From Flagellimonas amphidinii (GTDB lineage Bacteria; Bacteroidota; Bacteroidia; Flavobacteriales; Flavobacteriaceae), in assembly GCF_013090115.1 (NCBI RefSeq), contig NZ_JABFNN010000030.1, positions 124,001 through 188,000 of the forward strand: a stretch of 64,000 bases of DNA, written 5' to 3'. Shown here piece after piece: positions 1-7,408 of this stretch. How positions within the stretch are numbered: position 1 is the first letter of the stretch; each line of letters begins with the position of its first letter. The position numbers were made by a program, and so were the translations under genes. The notes below the pieces were generated by a model. The model saw only the letters and a program-made list of their open reading frames with translations, was not told the origin of the DNA and did no database searches.

Positions 1-46
1 GCGCTAATTCACTATCGCGGGTGCCAATTCGTATGATTTTGCTCAT
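1..46 (-). CDS. hemC: Hydroxymethylbilane synthase (porphobilinogen deaminase), N-terminal fragment
   Basis: Only the first 15 codons are inside the window; the gene continues leftward beyond base 1. The peptide reads MSKIIRIGTRDSELA, the usual beginning of HemC, which polymerises four porphobilinogen molecules to hydroxymethylbilane in tetrapyrrole synthesis. Its ATG overlaps the TGA stop of hemA in an ATGA arrangement (bases 43-46), so the two genes are very likely cotranscribed and translationally coupled. The catalytic and cofactor-binding parts lie outside the window, so the call rests on the N-terminus and on the hemA neighbour. Confidence 0.85.
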   Translation of the reverse strand, partial: MSKIIRIGTRDSELA

Positions 47-1299
47 TTGGAATCAATTTCTAGCTGAAAGACTTTTTGGATAAGTTCAAGACTGTCTTCC
101 GTATCTACTTCTGAGCTTTTCAGGTGGTTGGCAAATTGCTTGGTTATTTTTTGAATGATGCGCTCTGAAATCATCTCTGCCTGATGTTGGTCAAAATCAG
201 ATATTTTTTTGGAATGAAAATCAATCTCCTCTGCCTTCATGGTCTTGAGTTTTTCCTTGAGCGCATTAATTACAGGTGCAAACTTTCGAGTTTCCAACCA
301 TTTTAAAAAGTCCTTTTTTACACTCTCGATGATTCCTTGTGCCTTTGGAATATCTTTTTTACGCTGTGCAAGTGTCTCATCCGTTATTTGCGAAAGCTGG
401 TCCAAGTGTACCAAAGAAATATTTTCTAGATCTAAAACATCATCAGAAACATTTTTTGGCACAGAAAGATCTAAAATCAATAAAGGTTTTTTGGTGTGGA
501 TGAGTGCTTTTGAAATGGTGGGCAATTGAGCTCCGGTGGCCACGACCAAGATATCTGTTTTTCTTATTTCCGTTTGCAGATCACCGTAATCCTTCACGGT
601 GAGTTTGAACTTTCCAGCAATGGCCTCTGCCTTTTCCCGAGTCCTATTGATTAAGGTAATATGGGAATTGTTGGAATGTTTGATGAGGTTTTCGCAAGTG
701 TTTCTTCCAATTTTCCCTGTTCCAAACAGTAAAATGTTCTTATCAGAAATATTGGGAATAGTGTTCAAAATATATTTTACCGATGCAAAAGCCACAGAGG
801 TAGCTCCAGAGGACAGGTCGGTTTCATTTTTGATGCGCTTGCTGGCCTGAATCACTGCATTGCACAAACGCTCCAAAAACGGGTTGGCCATGTCTTGTTT
901 TTTAGAGCGATAAAATCCTTGTTTAATTTGACTTATGATTTCAAAATCTCCAAGAATTTGGCTGTCCAAGCCAGTTCCCACTTTGAACATATGTGAAATA
1001 GCATCATGATTTTTATACACATAGGCCACTTTTTGAAACTCTTCGACCGTGCCAAGAGTCTCCTCACAAAGTAATTTAATAAGCTGATAAGGATGTTGGG
1101 CAAAACCGTAGAGTTCCGTTCTGTTGCATGTGGAGATTGCCAAAAGGCCATCAACCCCAAGCTCTTTGGCTTTGACCATGACACTGTCTATGGCCGGAAC
1201 ATCCAAACTAAACTTTCCCCTAACCTCTGCATCTGCCTTCTTGTAACTAAGCCCAATAGCATAGAAGGAATTATGTCGTGAAATATGGTAGTTCCTCAT
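43..1299 (-). CDS. hemA: Glutamyl-tRNA reductase
   Basis: A 418-residue protein that reduces glutamyl-tRNA(Glu) to glutamate-1-semialdehyde with NADPH, the first committed step of C5-pathway tetrapyrrole synthesis, in the cytoplasm. The STCNRTELY segment carries the nucleophilic cysteine (about C58). It is followed by the conserved QILGDFEIISQIK region and a Rossmann glycine motif LFGTGKIG near residue 190. The C-terminal helical dimerisation region is complete and the length is normal for the family. The start at 1299 fits the N-terminus of Bacteroidetes homologues. It is coupled to hemC by a 4-bp overlap and is divergent from an AraC-type regulator gene, an arrangement that suggests the regulator may act on heme genes. 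Confidence 0.96.
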   Translation of the reverse strand: MRNYHISRHNSFYAIGLSYKKADAEVRGKFSLDVPAIDSVMVKAKELGVDGLLAISTCNRTELYGFAQHPYQLIKLLCEETLGTVEEFQKVAYVYKNHDAISHMFKVGTGLDSQILGDFEIISQIKQGFYRSKKQDMANPFLERLCNAVIQASKRIKNETDLSSGATSVAFASVKYILNTIPNISDKNILLFGTGKIGRNTCENLIKHSNNSHITLINRTREKAEAIAGKFKLTVKDYGDLQTEIRKTDILVVATGAQLPTISKALIHTKKPLLILDLSVPKNVSDDVLDLENISLVHLDQLSQITDETLAQRKKDIPKAQGIIESVKKDFLKWLETRKFAPVINALKEKLKTMKAEEIDFHSKKISDFDQHQAEMISERIIQKITKQFANHLKSSEVDTEDSLELIQKVFQLEIDSK

Positions 1300-1319
1300 A
1301 AAGGATAAAAATCGTGACG

Positions 1320-1327
1320 CAAAAATA
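1320..1327 (-). promoter_or_regulatory. -7 element of the hemA promoter
   Basis: Read on the minus strand this is TATTTTTG, an exact match to the Bacteroidetes -7 consensus TAnnTTTG, 21 bases before the hemA start codon. No TTG lies at the usual 17-23 bp further upstream, so the -33 element is missing or degenerate. Transcription would start around 1310-1315 with a very short leader. Confidence 0.4.
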
Positions 1328-1434
1328 AAAGCATTGTTTCTTAAAAAATAACGCCAGCGGAACTATTAATGACAAACACAAGTGCCTTTAGCGTTATTTT
1401 TGGCTAAATCTGCCAAAAACACTGATTTTATTGA

Positions 1435-1442
1435 TATATTTG
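1435..1442 (+). promoter_or_regulatory. -7 element of the AraC-type regulator promoter
   Basis: TATATTTG is an exact match to TAnnTTTG. The predicted start of transcription (about 1449) falls inside the palindrome at 1447-1466. No TTG is found at 17-23 bp upstream. Confidence 0.5.
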
Positions 1443-1446
1443 ATGT

Positions 1447-1476
1447 ACTCTAAATTAATTTAGAGTCATTCTAAAT
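1447..1476 (+). promoter_or_regulatory. Palindromic operator with three alternating TCTAAAT half-sites
   Basis: Bases 1447-1466 form a perfect 20-bp palindrome (arms ACTCTAAATT / AATTTAGAGT). The right arm is reused in a second inverted repeat, ATTTAGA-5 bp-TCTAAAT (1458-1476), so half-sites at 1449-1455, 1458-1464 and 1470-1476 alternate in orientation. Overlapping half-site arrays of this kind are typical of Fur-family dimers, and the position on the probable transcription start fits repression. The identity of the binding protein (Fur-like, or the AraC protein itself) is inference. Confidence 0.55.
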
Positions 1477-1500
1477 AGAGCTTTTAATCAAAATAAATAC

Positions 1501-2388
1501 ATGATATCCATGAAAAATGTCGCCAAAGGTTCATATAGGGAAGTGTTGGTTGAAGATGGTTTTTATGTCCTTAAAATTCAGAATGATACGGATGAACCGA
1601 AAGTTATTGAGCGTGAAATTGACAGTTCTTTCATTCAGTTTCATTTTTGTTTAAAGGGAGAGTCCAAATTCTATTTTAATCAAGGAGCCTATCATTTAGA
1701 AGTTTCGGAAGAAAATTCTTTACTACTTTATAATACGCAGAAAGACTTGCCATTACATTTAATGGTATCTCCAAAAACTTGGCTGTTATCAGTAGTGATG
1801 ACGATACGGAACTTTCATTCTCTTTTTTCATCCGAAGCCAGTTATATTCCTTTTTTGAGCGAGGAGAACAAGGAAAAGAAATACTATTCCCAAGAAGTTG
1901 TTTCACCGGCCATTGCTGTTGTGTTGAGCCAATTGATGAACTACAATTTACATCCGTCCATCAAACAATTATATGTAAAGGGAAAGGTTTACGAATTGAT
2001 TTCACTCTATTTCAACAAGACTGAGGACGCCGATTTGGAGCAATGTCCTTTTCTGGCCGATGAAGATAATGTTCGGCGCATAAAACTGGCCAAAGAAATT
2101 ATTATCTCCCGTATGGCGGAACCTCCTTCGCTTTCTGAACTCTCCAAAGAAATTGGTCTTAGCTTGAAAAAATTAAAAGAAGGATTTAAACAGATCTATG
2201 GCGATTCCGTGTATAGCTTTTTGTTCGATTACAAAATGGAATACGCCAGAAAAATGTTGGAAACAGGCAAGCATAATGTAAACGAAGTGGGGTTAAAAGT
2301 TGGATATAGCACAGCCAGTCATTTTATTGCCTCATTTAAAAAGAAATATGGCACAACGCCAAAAAAATATTTAACTTCCAATACCTAA
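1501..2388 (+). CDS. AraC family transcriptional regulator
   Basis: A 295-residue cytoplasmic DNA-binding protein. The C-terminal 100 residues form the double helix-turn-helix of the AraC/XylS family: LSELSKEIGLSLKKLKEGFK is the first HTH, and the VGYSTASHFIASFKKKYG segment is the family signature. The N-terminal 190 residues are a probable sensor/dimerisation domain that I cannot assign to a ligand. It lies divergent to hemA and upstream, on the same strand, of the hemH operon. I recall a similar hemA/AraC/hemH association in other flavobacteria, so a role in controlling heme synthesis or heme/iron uptake is plausible but unproven. A second possible start is the ATG at codon 4. Confidence 0.88.
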   Translation: MISMKNVAKGSYREVLVEDGFYVLKIQNDTDEPKVIEREIDSSFIQFHFCLKGESKFYFNQGAYHLEVSEENSLLLYNTQKDLPLHLMVSPKTWLLSVVMTIRNFHSLFSSEASYIPFLSEENKEKKYYSQEVVSPAIAVVLSQLMNYNLHPSIKQLYVKGKVYELISLYFNKTEDADLEQCPFLADEDNVRRIKLAKEIIISRMAEPPSLSELSKEIGLSLKKLKEGFKQIYGDSVYSFLFDYKMEYARKMLETGKHNVNEVGLKVGYSTASHFIASFKKKYGTTPKKYLTSNT

Positions 2389-2398
2389 AAACGTACCA

Positions 2399-3163
2399 AT
2401 GAAAAATATAAAATTATCCTTGCTTTGGATAATAGGTTTTGTGCTGTGTATTAATGCACAAGACAATCCAACAACAAAAGATGGCCAAGCCGTTAAGATG
2501 CCAGAACTTGTTATGGTTTTTACCAAAACTGCAGGTTACCGGCATAAATCGATAGAAAAAGGAGTGCAGACCTTAAGGGAATTGGGCAGAAAAAATGGTT
2601 TTGTGGCTTTGCAAACGGAAACAGGAGAGGATTTTAGCCACCAGAATTTAAAAAACTATAAACTGGTAGTGTTTTTAAGTACTACCATGGATGTTTTGAA
2701 TGATAGTCAGCAAGAAGCCTTTAAAAAATACATTCAAAATGGGGGGAGTTATCTGGGAATCCATGCAGCTTCTGATACCGAATATGATTGGCGTTGGTAT
2801 GGTAAACTAGTAGGAGGTTATTTTGAAAGTCATCCCAATAACCCCAATGTGTTGGATGCTAAAATTCAAGTTTTGGATAAAACACATCCCTCCACATCAC
2901 ATTTACCAGACACTTGGACAAGAAGTGATGAGTGGTACAATTACAAAAACCTGAATCCAGATGTAACTGTGTTAATGAACTTGGATGAAAGCAGTTATTC
3001 CGGAGGTACTAATGGTAAAAATCACCCCATTGCTTGGTACCACATCTATGATGGAGGTAGAGCTTTCTATACGGGAGGAGGCCATACGGAAGCATCTTTT
3101 GATGAACCACAATTCAGACAGCACCTATTGGGTGCCATTGAATGGTGTTTAGGGAGAAAGTAG
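2399..3163 (+). CDS. ThuA-like domain protein, secreted
   Basis: A 254-residue protein with an N-terminal signal peptide (hydrophobic stretch, then NAQ near residue 21) and one ThuA domain, which has a class I glutamine-amidotransferase-like fold. Family hallmarks are the VFTKTAGYRHKSIEKG start, the GGSYLGIHAASDTEYDW segment and the YTGGGHTEASF end. ThuA proteins work on 3-keto-disaccharides together with Gfo/Idh/MocA dehydrogenases (ThuAB in rhizobia), so this is a possible periplasmic partner of the 3-keto-sugar genes elsewhere in the window. It begins 11 bp after the AraC gene and may be cotranscribed with it. Its 3' end overlaps the convergent DUF1460 gene by 15 bp. Confidence 0.85.
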   Translation: MKNIKLSLLWIIGFVLCINAQDNPTTKDGQAVKMPELVMVFTKTAGYRHKSIEKGVQTLRELGRKNGFVALQTETGEDFSHQNLKNYKLVVFLSTTMDVLNDSQQEAFKKYIQNGGSYLGIHAASDTEYDWRWYGKLVGGYFESHPNNPNVLDAKIQVLDKTHPSTSHLPDTWTRSDEWYNYKNLNPDVTVLMNLDESSYSGGTNGKNHPIAWYHIYDGGRAFYTGGGHTEASFDEPQFRQHLLGAIEWCLGRK

Positions 3164-4000
3164 CGCAGGCCTGGCCACTATAATTCCAATATTGCTTTTG
3201 ATACCCTTGAGGTAATCCGCCAACGGTTCTTTGGTAATCTCAACTTTGCCATTTTTACTGGATGCATGGAGCAGATGTAATCTTCCATCAGGTTGATGGA
3301 TGGCAATACCGGTATGGGTCACATCCAACCCTTTTATTGAAGTGGCCAGAGCAATAACATCTCCGGATTGGATCAGATTTTCTTTTGATTCAATCTTGTC
3401 TTTGGGCAAATAACAAAGGTTTTCTTCTGCCAGTTCTTTTTCAACTTCCAACATGGCATTGAAGTTGTTCTCATCTGTTAGAAATGGGTACAAAGAACGG
3501 TGTGTTCCCATAAAATTGATAGGTTTGTGGAGCTCTTCACCACCGATTTCAGCGGTAATATCCTCAACCAAACCTTTGGATTGATTGTTTCTTATCCATT
3601 CCGTAAAGTAATGCAAGCGAGATGGATAGTCATTTAATCGTCCATTTCTATACCGAATGGTTTCTAAATTATGGGTGAACTCCTCAAAGGAATCAAGGCC
3701 ATTTGTCAACATTAAACTGAATGTCAAGACATTTTCAACAAAAGTGGTGCAATCCAATCCTCTTAAATTGATTACTAGGGTTTCTTTAGTACCTACTTCC
3801 AATGTTTTTTCAACGTAGGGAGTTCCTAAAAAACTTTTTCCAATATCAATAATTACATCATTCCCTTGAACATTTTCAAATGCTCGTAGGTCTTGCATTT
3901 TGGTAAGAAACAGCGAAGAATCTTTTGGTGAACATGTAATTTGTTGAGCTGCAACAAAAGTTGTCAAAAGTAAAGAGTAGAAAAGTAAAAAAGATTTCAT
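3149..4000 (-). CDS. DUF1460 family secreted amidase-like protein
   Basis: A 283-residue protein with a signal peptide (cleavage after FVAA, near residue 18). The GLDCTTFVEN motif supplies a probable catalytic cysteine at about C84, and VTHTGIAIH a probable histidine, the arrangement of the NlpC/P60 superfamily to which DUF1460 is related. Members are thought to cleave or bind peptidoglycan peptides; I infer a periplasmic cell-wall amidase role. It follows the lipoprotein gene 4003-5262 by 2 bp and probably shares its transcript. It overlaps the 3' end of the ThuA gene by 15 bp in convergent orientation. Confidence 0.8.
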   Translation of the reverse strand: MKSFLLFYSLLLTTFVAAQQITCSPKDSSLFLTKMQDLRAFENVQGNDVIIDIGKSFLGTPYVEKTLEVGTKETLVINLRGLDCTTFVENVLTFSLMLTNGLDSFEEFTHNLETIRYRNGRLNDYPSRLHYFTEWIRNNQSKGLVEDITAEIGGEELHKPINFMGTHRSLYPFLTDENNFNAMLEVEKELAEENLCYLPKDKIESKENLIQSGDVIALATSIKGLDVTHTGIAIHQPDGRLHLLHASSKNGKVEITKEPLADYLKGIKSNIGIIVARPALLSP

Positions 4001-4002
4001 TC

Positions 4003-5262
4003 TTAATTATAAATAAGGAATATTTCTGAAACTGAACCTTGAGTATTGTCTTGAGAAGAACTTAGTTGAATTTGTTTATAGTCTAATTCTTCAACATTTA
4101 ATGTAGGATGAAGATTGAGGATATCTTCTGGTAATTCTGGGATTATTTTATATTGATAGTTTTTTCTTGATAAAAATGTCCAAGTGCTAGAACTATTAGG
4201 CAAAGGGTTGTTTTGATCAAAATCCAAATGCTCCCAAGAAACCTCTTTGTTGTCAAAATCAATGTCAATATTGAAAATAAAATTATCAATTGCTGGATTT
4301 GTGATGTTTAAATTAGGCTTTGTCGGAACGTTGAAGTCTCTAAACTTTCCTCCACTTCTGCCTGTTGCGTACGAATATCCATCAAGATGCATGAACATTG
4401 ATAGATTATACTTGGGAAACCTATCTATAAAACAGAATTTCCATGTTGTGTTTTCTTCTGTCAAACTAGAATTTACGTTATAATAAGTTGTTGTATAACC
4501 AATTTGGCTATTGGGGTCTTCTGTTTCTTCAAATCCGACTAAACGGGCAAGTATAAAATTATATGGTGGTATTAAAATATCAACGATATCATCACTTGAT
4601 TCAAAATCTTCATAGTCAAGTGTAAAATCTGTCCCGTCACCATATTCTAAAAATGTATGCTTAAAGTTTCCACTGCCATTTTGGTCAAAAGTTGTGATTA
4701 GGTAATCATTAGCACCTAATTGTTTCTCTTTTGTATAATATGAGGTAATAAGGTTGTTATCTATTTGTTGCCCCCCCCATCCACTTGTATTTTGACCATA
4801 AATATTTGAAAAAATAGTACTTTTCCCCTGGGGAATGTTTGTTAGTTTTAAATCAAATTGACCTTCAACTTCTATTTGTTTCACAAAAGGACTTTCGAAA
4901 TCCCATATAGCTCCTTTTGGGATTTCAGAATGAGTTTTTATGTTGTAATATTCAGTATTTCCCTTTTGAATAGTCAAATCTGTAACGAATAGAGTTGACG
5001 AAACTGTTTTTTCTGTTTCGAAAATAATAGTACTTCCTCCTTTATATTGTGCATAATTTAATAAATTACCCTCATCATCATGTACTAAAATCCATTTCTC
5101 ATTAAAAGAGTCCATATAACCCTCTCCTACATTTAGAGTGAAATAAACTTCGGTAATGTTATTTTCCTCTTCTTGTTCAACTACAGGGTCATTGGTATTT
5201 GAGCATGAAAAAAACAGAAGGGAAAGAATTATGAAATACTTGTTCAAATTGTTTATGGACAT
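4003..5262 (-). CDS. Hypothetical lipoprotein
   Basis: A 419-residue protein with a lipoprotein signal: about 15 hydrophobic residues, then the lipobox FFSC with the cysteine at about residue 20 and an acidic linker rich in E and N. The rest is predicted beta-rich and polar, with many aromatic and Asn/Asp residues, as in surface-exposed Bacteroidetes lipoproteins. I recognise no family. The DNA is visibly richer in A and T than the hem genes on both sides, which hints at later acquisition. It is the first gene of a two-gene leftward unit with the DUF1460 protein. Confidence 0.75.
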   Translation of the reverse strand: MSINNLNKYFIILSLLFFSCSNTNDPVVEQEEENNITEVYFTLNVGEGYMDSFNEKWILVHDDEGNLLNYAQYKGGSTIIFETEKTVSSTLFVTDLTIQKGNTEYYNIKTHSEIPKGAIWDFESPFVKQIEVEGQFDLKLTNIPQGKSTIFSNIYGQNTSGWGGQQIDNNLITSYYTKEKQLGANDYLITTFDQNGSGNFKHTFLEYGDGTDFTLDYEDFESSDDIVDILIPPYNFILARLVGFEETEDPNSQIGYTTTYYNVNSSLTEENTTWKFCFIDRFPKYNLSMFMHLDGYSYATGRSGGKFRDFNVPTKPNLNITNPAIDNFIFNIDIDFDNKEVSWEHLDFDQNNPLPNSSSTWTFLSRKNYQYKIIPELPEDILNLHPTLNVEELDYKQIQLSSSQDNTQGSVSEIFLIYN

Positions 5263-5415
5263 TTTTGAGTTTTATATGCAACCTATAAAAAAAGAAACAT
5301 CTATAATATTTTTTTAGATAAAGAACTAATGGTTAGGGATAGATGTTTTGAAAACCGTATGGAGGCTATACCTTTTAAAATGAATATTTGTAACTCTGTA
5401 TAAGAAAATAAAGAT

Positions 5416-5490
5416 GGCATTTCCGTCTTAATTTTCATATTAGATATTGTTATTCTGTTATAAGAAAGTAATTTTAAATATGGAAATGCC
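5416..5490 (+). repeat. Inverted repeat and direct repeat upstream of hemH
   Basis: GGCATTTCC (5416-5424) and its exact complement GGAAATGCC (5482-5490) flank 57 bp. Two copies of a TATAAGAAA-like word (near 5400 and 5460) precede each arm. This lies in the 283-bp gap (5263-5545) between the divergent lipoprotein gene and hemH, which holds no gene. It could be regulatory for hemH; I see no clear TAnnTTTG promoter here. Confidence 0.35.
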
Positions 5491-5545
5491 AACTCAGCAT
5501 CAAATAGTATTTTTATCCTTTCAAAAAAAAACTATATAGAACGCT

Positions 5546-6589
5546 ATGAAAGGAGTACTACTGGTCAATTTGGGTTCACCCGATAGCCCAACCCCCAAAG
5601 ATGTAAAGCCTTACTTGGATGAATTCTTAATGGACGAGCGTGTTATCGACGTGAATCCCGTGCTTCGAAATATCATTGTGCGGGGAATCATTCTCAACAC
5701 ACGCCCAAAACGTTCAGCAAAGGCCTATTCCAAAATATGGTGGGATGAAGGCTCTCCCTTGATTGTCTTTTCAGAACGTTTTATGGCCAAAGTTGGCAAA
5801 GATGCCGATATTCCAATCGCCTTGGGAATGCGCTATGGTTCCATGAGCATTAAAAATGCATTGCAAGAACTCAAGGAAAAAGGTGTAGATGAGGTTTTGC
5901 TGGTTCCTCTGTACCCGCATTACGCTATGTCCTCCTATGAAACTGTTGTGGTGAAGGCCATGGAAGTACAAAATGAGTTTTTCCCTGAAATGTGCATGAC
6001 CACATTACCAGCTTTCTATAGCAATGCTGATTACATTAAAGTGCTTTCAAAAAGCATAGCTGAAGGGCTCCAAGATTTTGAATACGACCATATCCTATTT
6101 TCATATCATGGGATACCAGAAAGGCACATCAGGAAATCTGACCCTACAAAATTCCATTGTAAGTTGGACGCCAAATGCTGTACCACCAATTCAGTGGCCC
6201 ACCATACTTGTTATCGCCACCAATGTTACGATACCACGGAGTTAGTTAAAAAAGAATTAGGCTTGCCAGAAGCTAAAGTCAGTACCTCCTTCCAATCCAG
6301 ATTGGGCAGCGACCCATGGTTACAACCTTTTACGGATAAAGAGTTTGAACGTTTGGCGGAGGAAGGTAAAAAAAGGTTGGTGGTCATCACTCCCGCATTT
6401 GTTAGTGATTGTCTGGAAACCTTGGAAGAAATTGCCATGGAAGGAAAAGAAGAATTCATAGAAGCAGGAGGAGAGAAATTCAAACATATTGCATGCTTGA
6501 ATGACCGTGATGATTGGTCACAGTTAATGTCTCAATGGATTCAAGATTGGAAGAATAACAACACACTGCCCCAAATACACATACATTAA
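5546..6589 (+). CDS. hemH: Ferrochelatase
   Basis: A 347-residue enzyme that inserts Fe(II) into protoporphyrin IX, the last step of heme b synthesis, usually at the inner face of the membrane. The start MKGVLLVNLGSPDSP is typical. SYHGIPERH contains the catalytic histidine (H188), SFQSRLGSDPW is the porphyrin-binding strand, and the later DCLETLEEI supplies the acidic relay. An internal segment (about residues 205-227) has five cysteines, C205, C211, C212, C222 and C227, resembling bacterial ferrochelatases with an internal [2Fe-2S] cluster. It leads a tight operon: DUF3050 begins 16 bp downstream and the MATE gene follows. Confidence 0.96.
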   Translation: MKGVLLVNLGSPDSPTPKDVKPYLDEFLMDERVIDVNPVLRNIIVRGIILNTRPKRSAKAYSKIWWDEGSPLIVFSERFMAKVGKDADIPIALGMRYGSMSIKNALQELKEKGVDEVLLVPLYPHYAMSSYETVVVKAMEVQNEFFPEMCMTTLPAFYSNADYIKVLSKSIAEGLQDFEYDHILFSYHGIPERHIRKSDPTKFHCKLDAKCCTTNSVAHHTCYRHQCYDTTELVKKELGLPEAKVSTSFQSRLGSDPWLQPFTDKEFERLAEEGKKRLVVITPAFVSDCLETLEEIAMEGKEEFIEAGGEKFKHIACLNDRDDWSQLMSQWIQDWKNNNTLPQIHIH

Positions 6590-6605
6590 TTTTCTAGAGA
6601 CAACA

Positions 6606-7394
6606 ATGAAGATTGAAAAAATTGAACAACACCTACTGAGCACAAGAAATGCCCTTAAACACCATAAATTATATAAGCGCTTAACTTCTGTTGATGACAT
6701 AAAAATATTTATGGAAAGCCATGTGTATGCTGTTTGGGATTTTATGTCATTGCTCAAGGCGTTACAAAATGGATTGAGCTGTACCACACTGCCTTGGAAA
6801 CCAGCAAAAAATTCAGCTACCGCGCGTTTTATCAATGAGATTGTCTTGGAAGAAGAAACGGATATGGATGTTGATGGAAATCCCAAGAGCCATTATGAAA
6901 TGTACCTCGATGCAATGCAAGAAGTAGGTGCCGAAACTAAAAAAATACAAAGGTTTATCGACTCATTGCAAGGGATGGACACCATTTTGGAAGACATAGA
7001 AGCCTTTGATTTCACCAAGGCTGAAAAACAGTTCTTGAAGTTTACCTTTCAGGTGATTAAAGAAGGAAAGTTACACTGTATTGCTGCTGCTTTTACCTTT
7101 GGTAGGGAAGAGGTCATTCCAGATATGTTTTTGCAGATCATTTACAGTTCAGAAGAAGAAGGTATCAGTGCATATCCTAAGTTAAAATACTATTTAAAGC
7201 GCCATATAGAACTGGATGGAGATGAACATGGTCCCTTGGCCTTGAAAATGATTCAGGAACTTTGCGGAGATAATCTTGATAAATCGGAAGAAGTGGCTGA
7301 ATATGGACTTAGGGCCCTAGAACACCGATTGGCACTTTGGGAAGAAATAAGTGAAAAAATAGATGCTCAAACGCCCAATTTAATAGAGGCCTAA
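6606..7394 (+). CDS. DUF3050 family protein, candidate heme-oxygenase-like diiron enzyme
   Basis: A 262-residue, all-helical soluble protein with no signal peptide; I recognise it as DUF3050. Possible metal ligands are spaced like those of the heme-oxygenase-like diiron oxidases (HDOs): E37/H39 on helix 1 (ESHVYAVWDF), an acidic cluster E82-E84 followed by H96 (SHYEMYL), E168/E169 (FGREEVIPD), and an H-x3-D-x3-H set at H200, D204 and H208 (RHIELDGDEHG). HDOs usually show H-x3-D-x2-H, so the spacing is close but not identical. It lies 16 bp after hemH and 14 bp before a MATE exporter. A role in processing a porphyrin, a heme-derived molecule or an exported small molecule is inference; no function is established. 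Confidence 0.75.
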   Translation: MKIEKIEQHLLSTRNALKHHKLYKRLTSVDDIKIFMESHVYAVWDFMSLLKALQNGLSCTTLPWKPAKNSATARFINEIVLEEETDMDVDGNPKSHYEMYLDAMQEVGAETKKIQRFIDSLQGMDTILEDIEAFDFTKAEKQFLKFTFQVIKEGKLHCIAAAFTFGREEVIPDMFLQIIYSSEEEGISAYPKLKYYLKRHIELDGDEHGPLALKMIQELCGDNLDKSEEVAEYGLRALEHRLALWEEISEKIDAQTPNLIEA

Positions 7395-7408
7395 TTTTTA
7401 TCCATAAT

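Noticed and set aside
6524..6886. 120-codon antisense ORF over hemH and DUF3050
   Set aside because: It lies opposite two well-supported genes and has no recognisable domain; it is a shadow of their coding bias.
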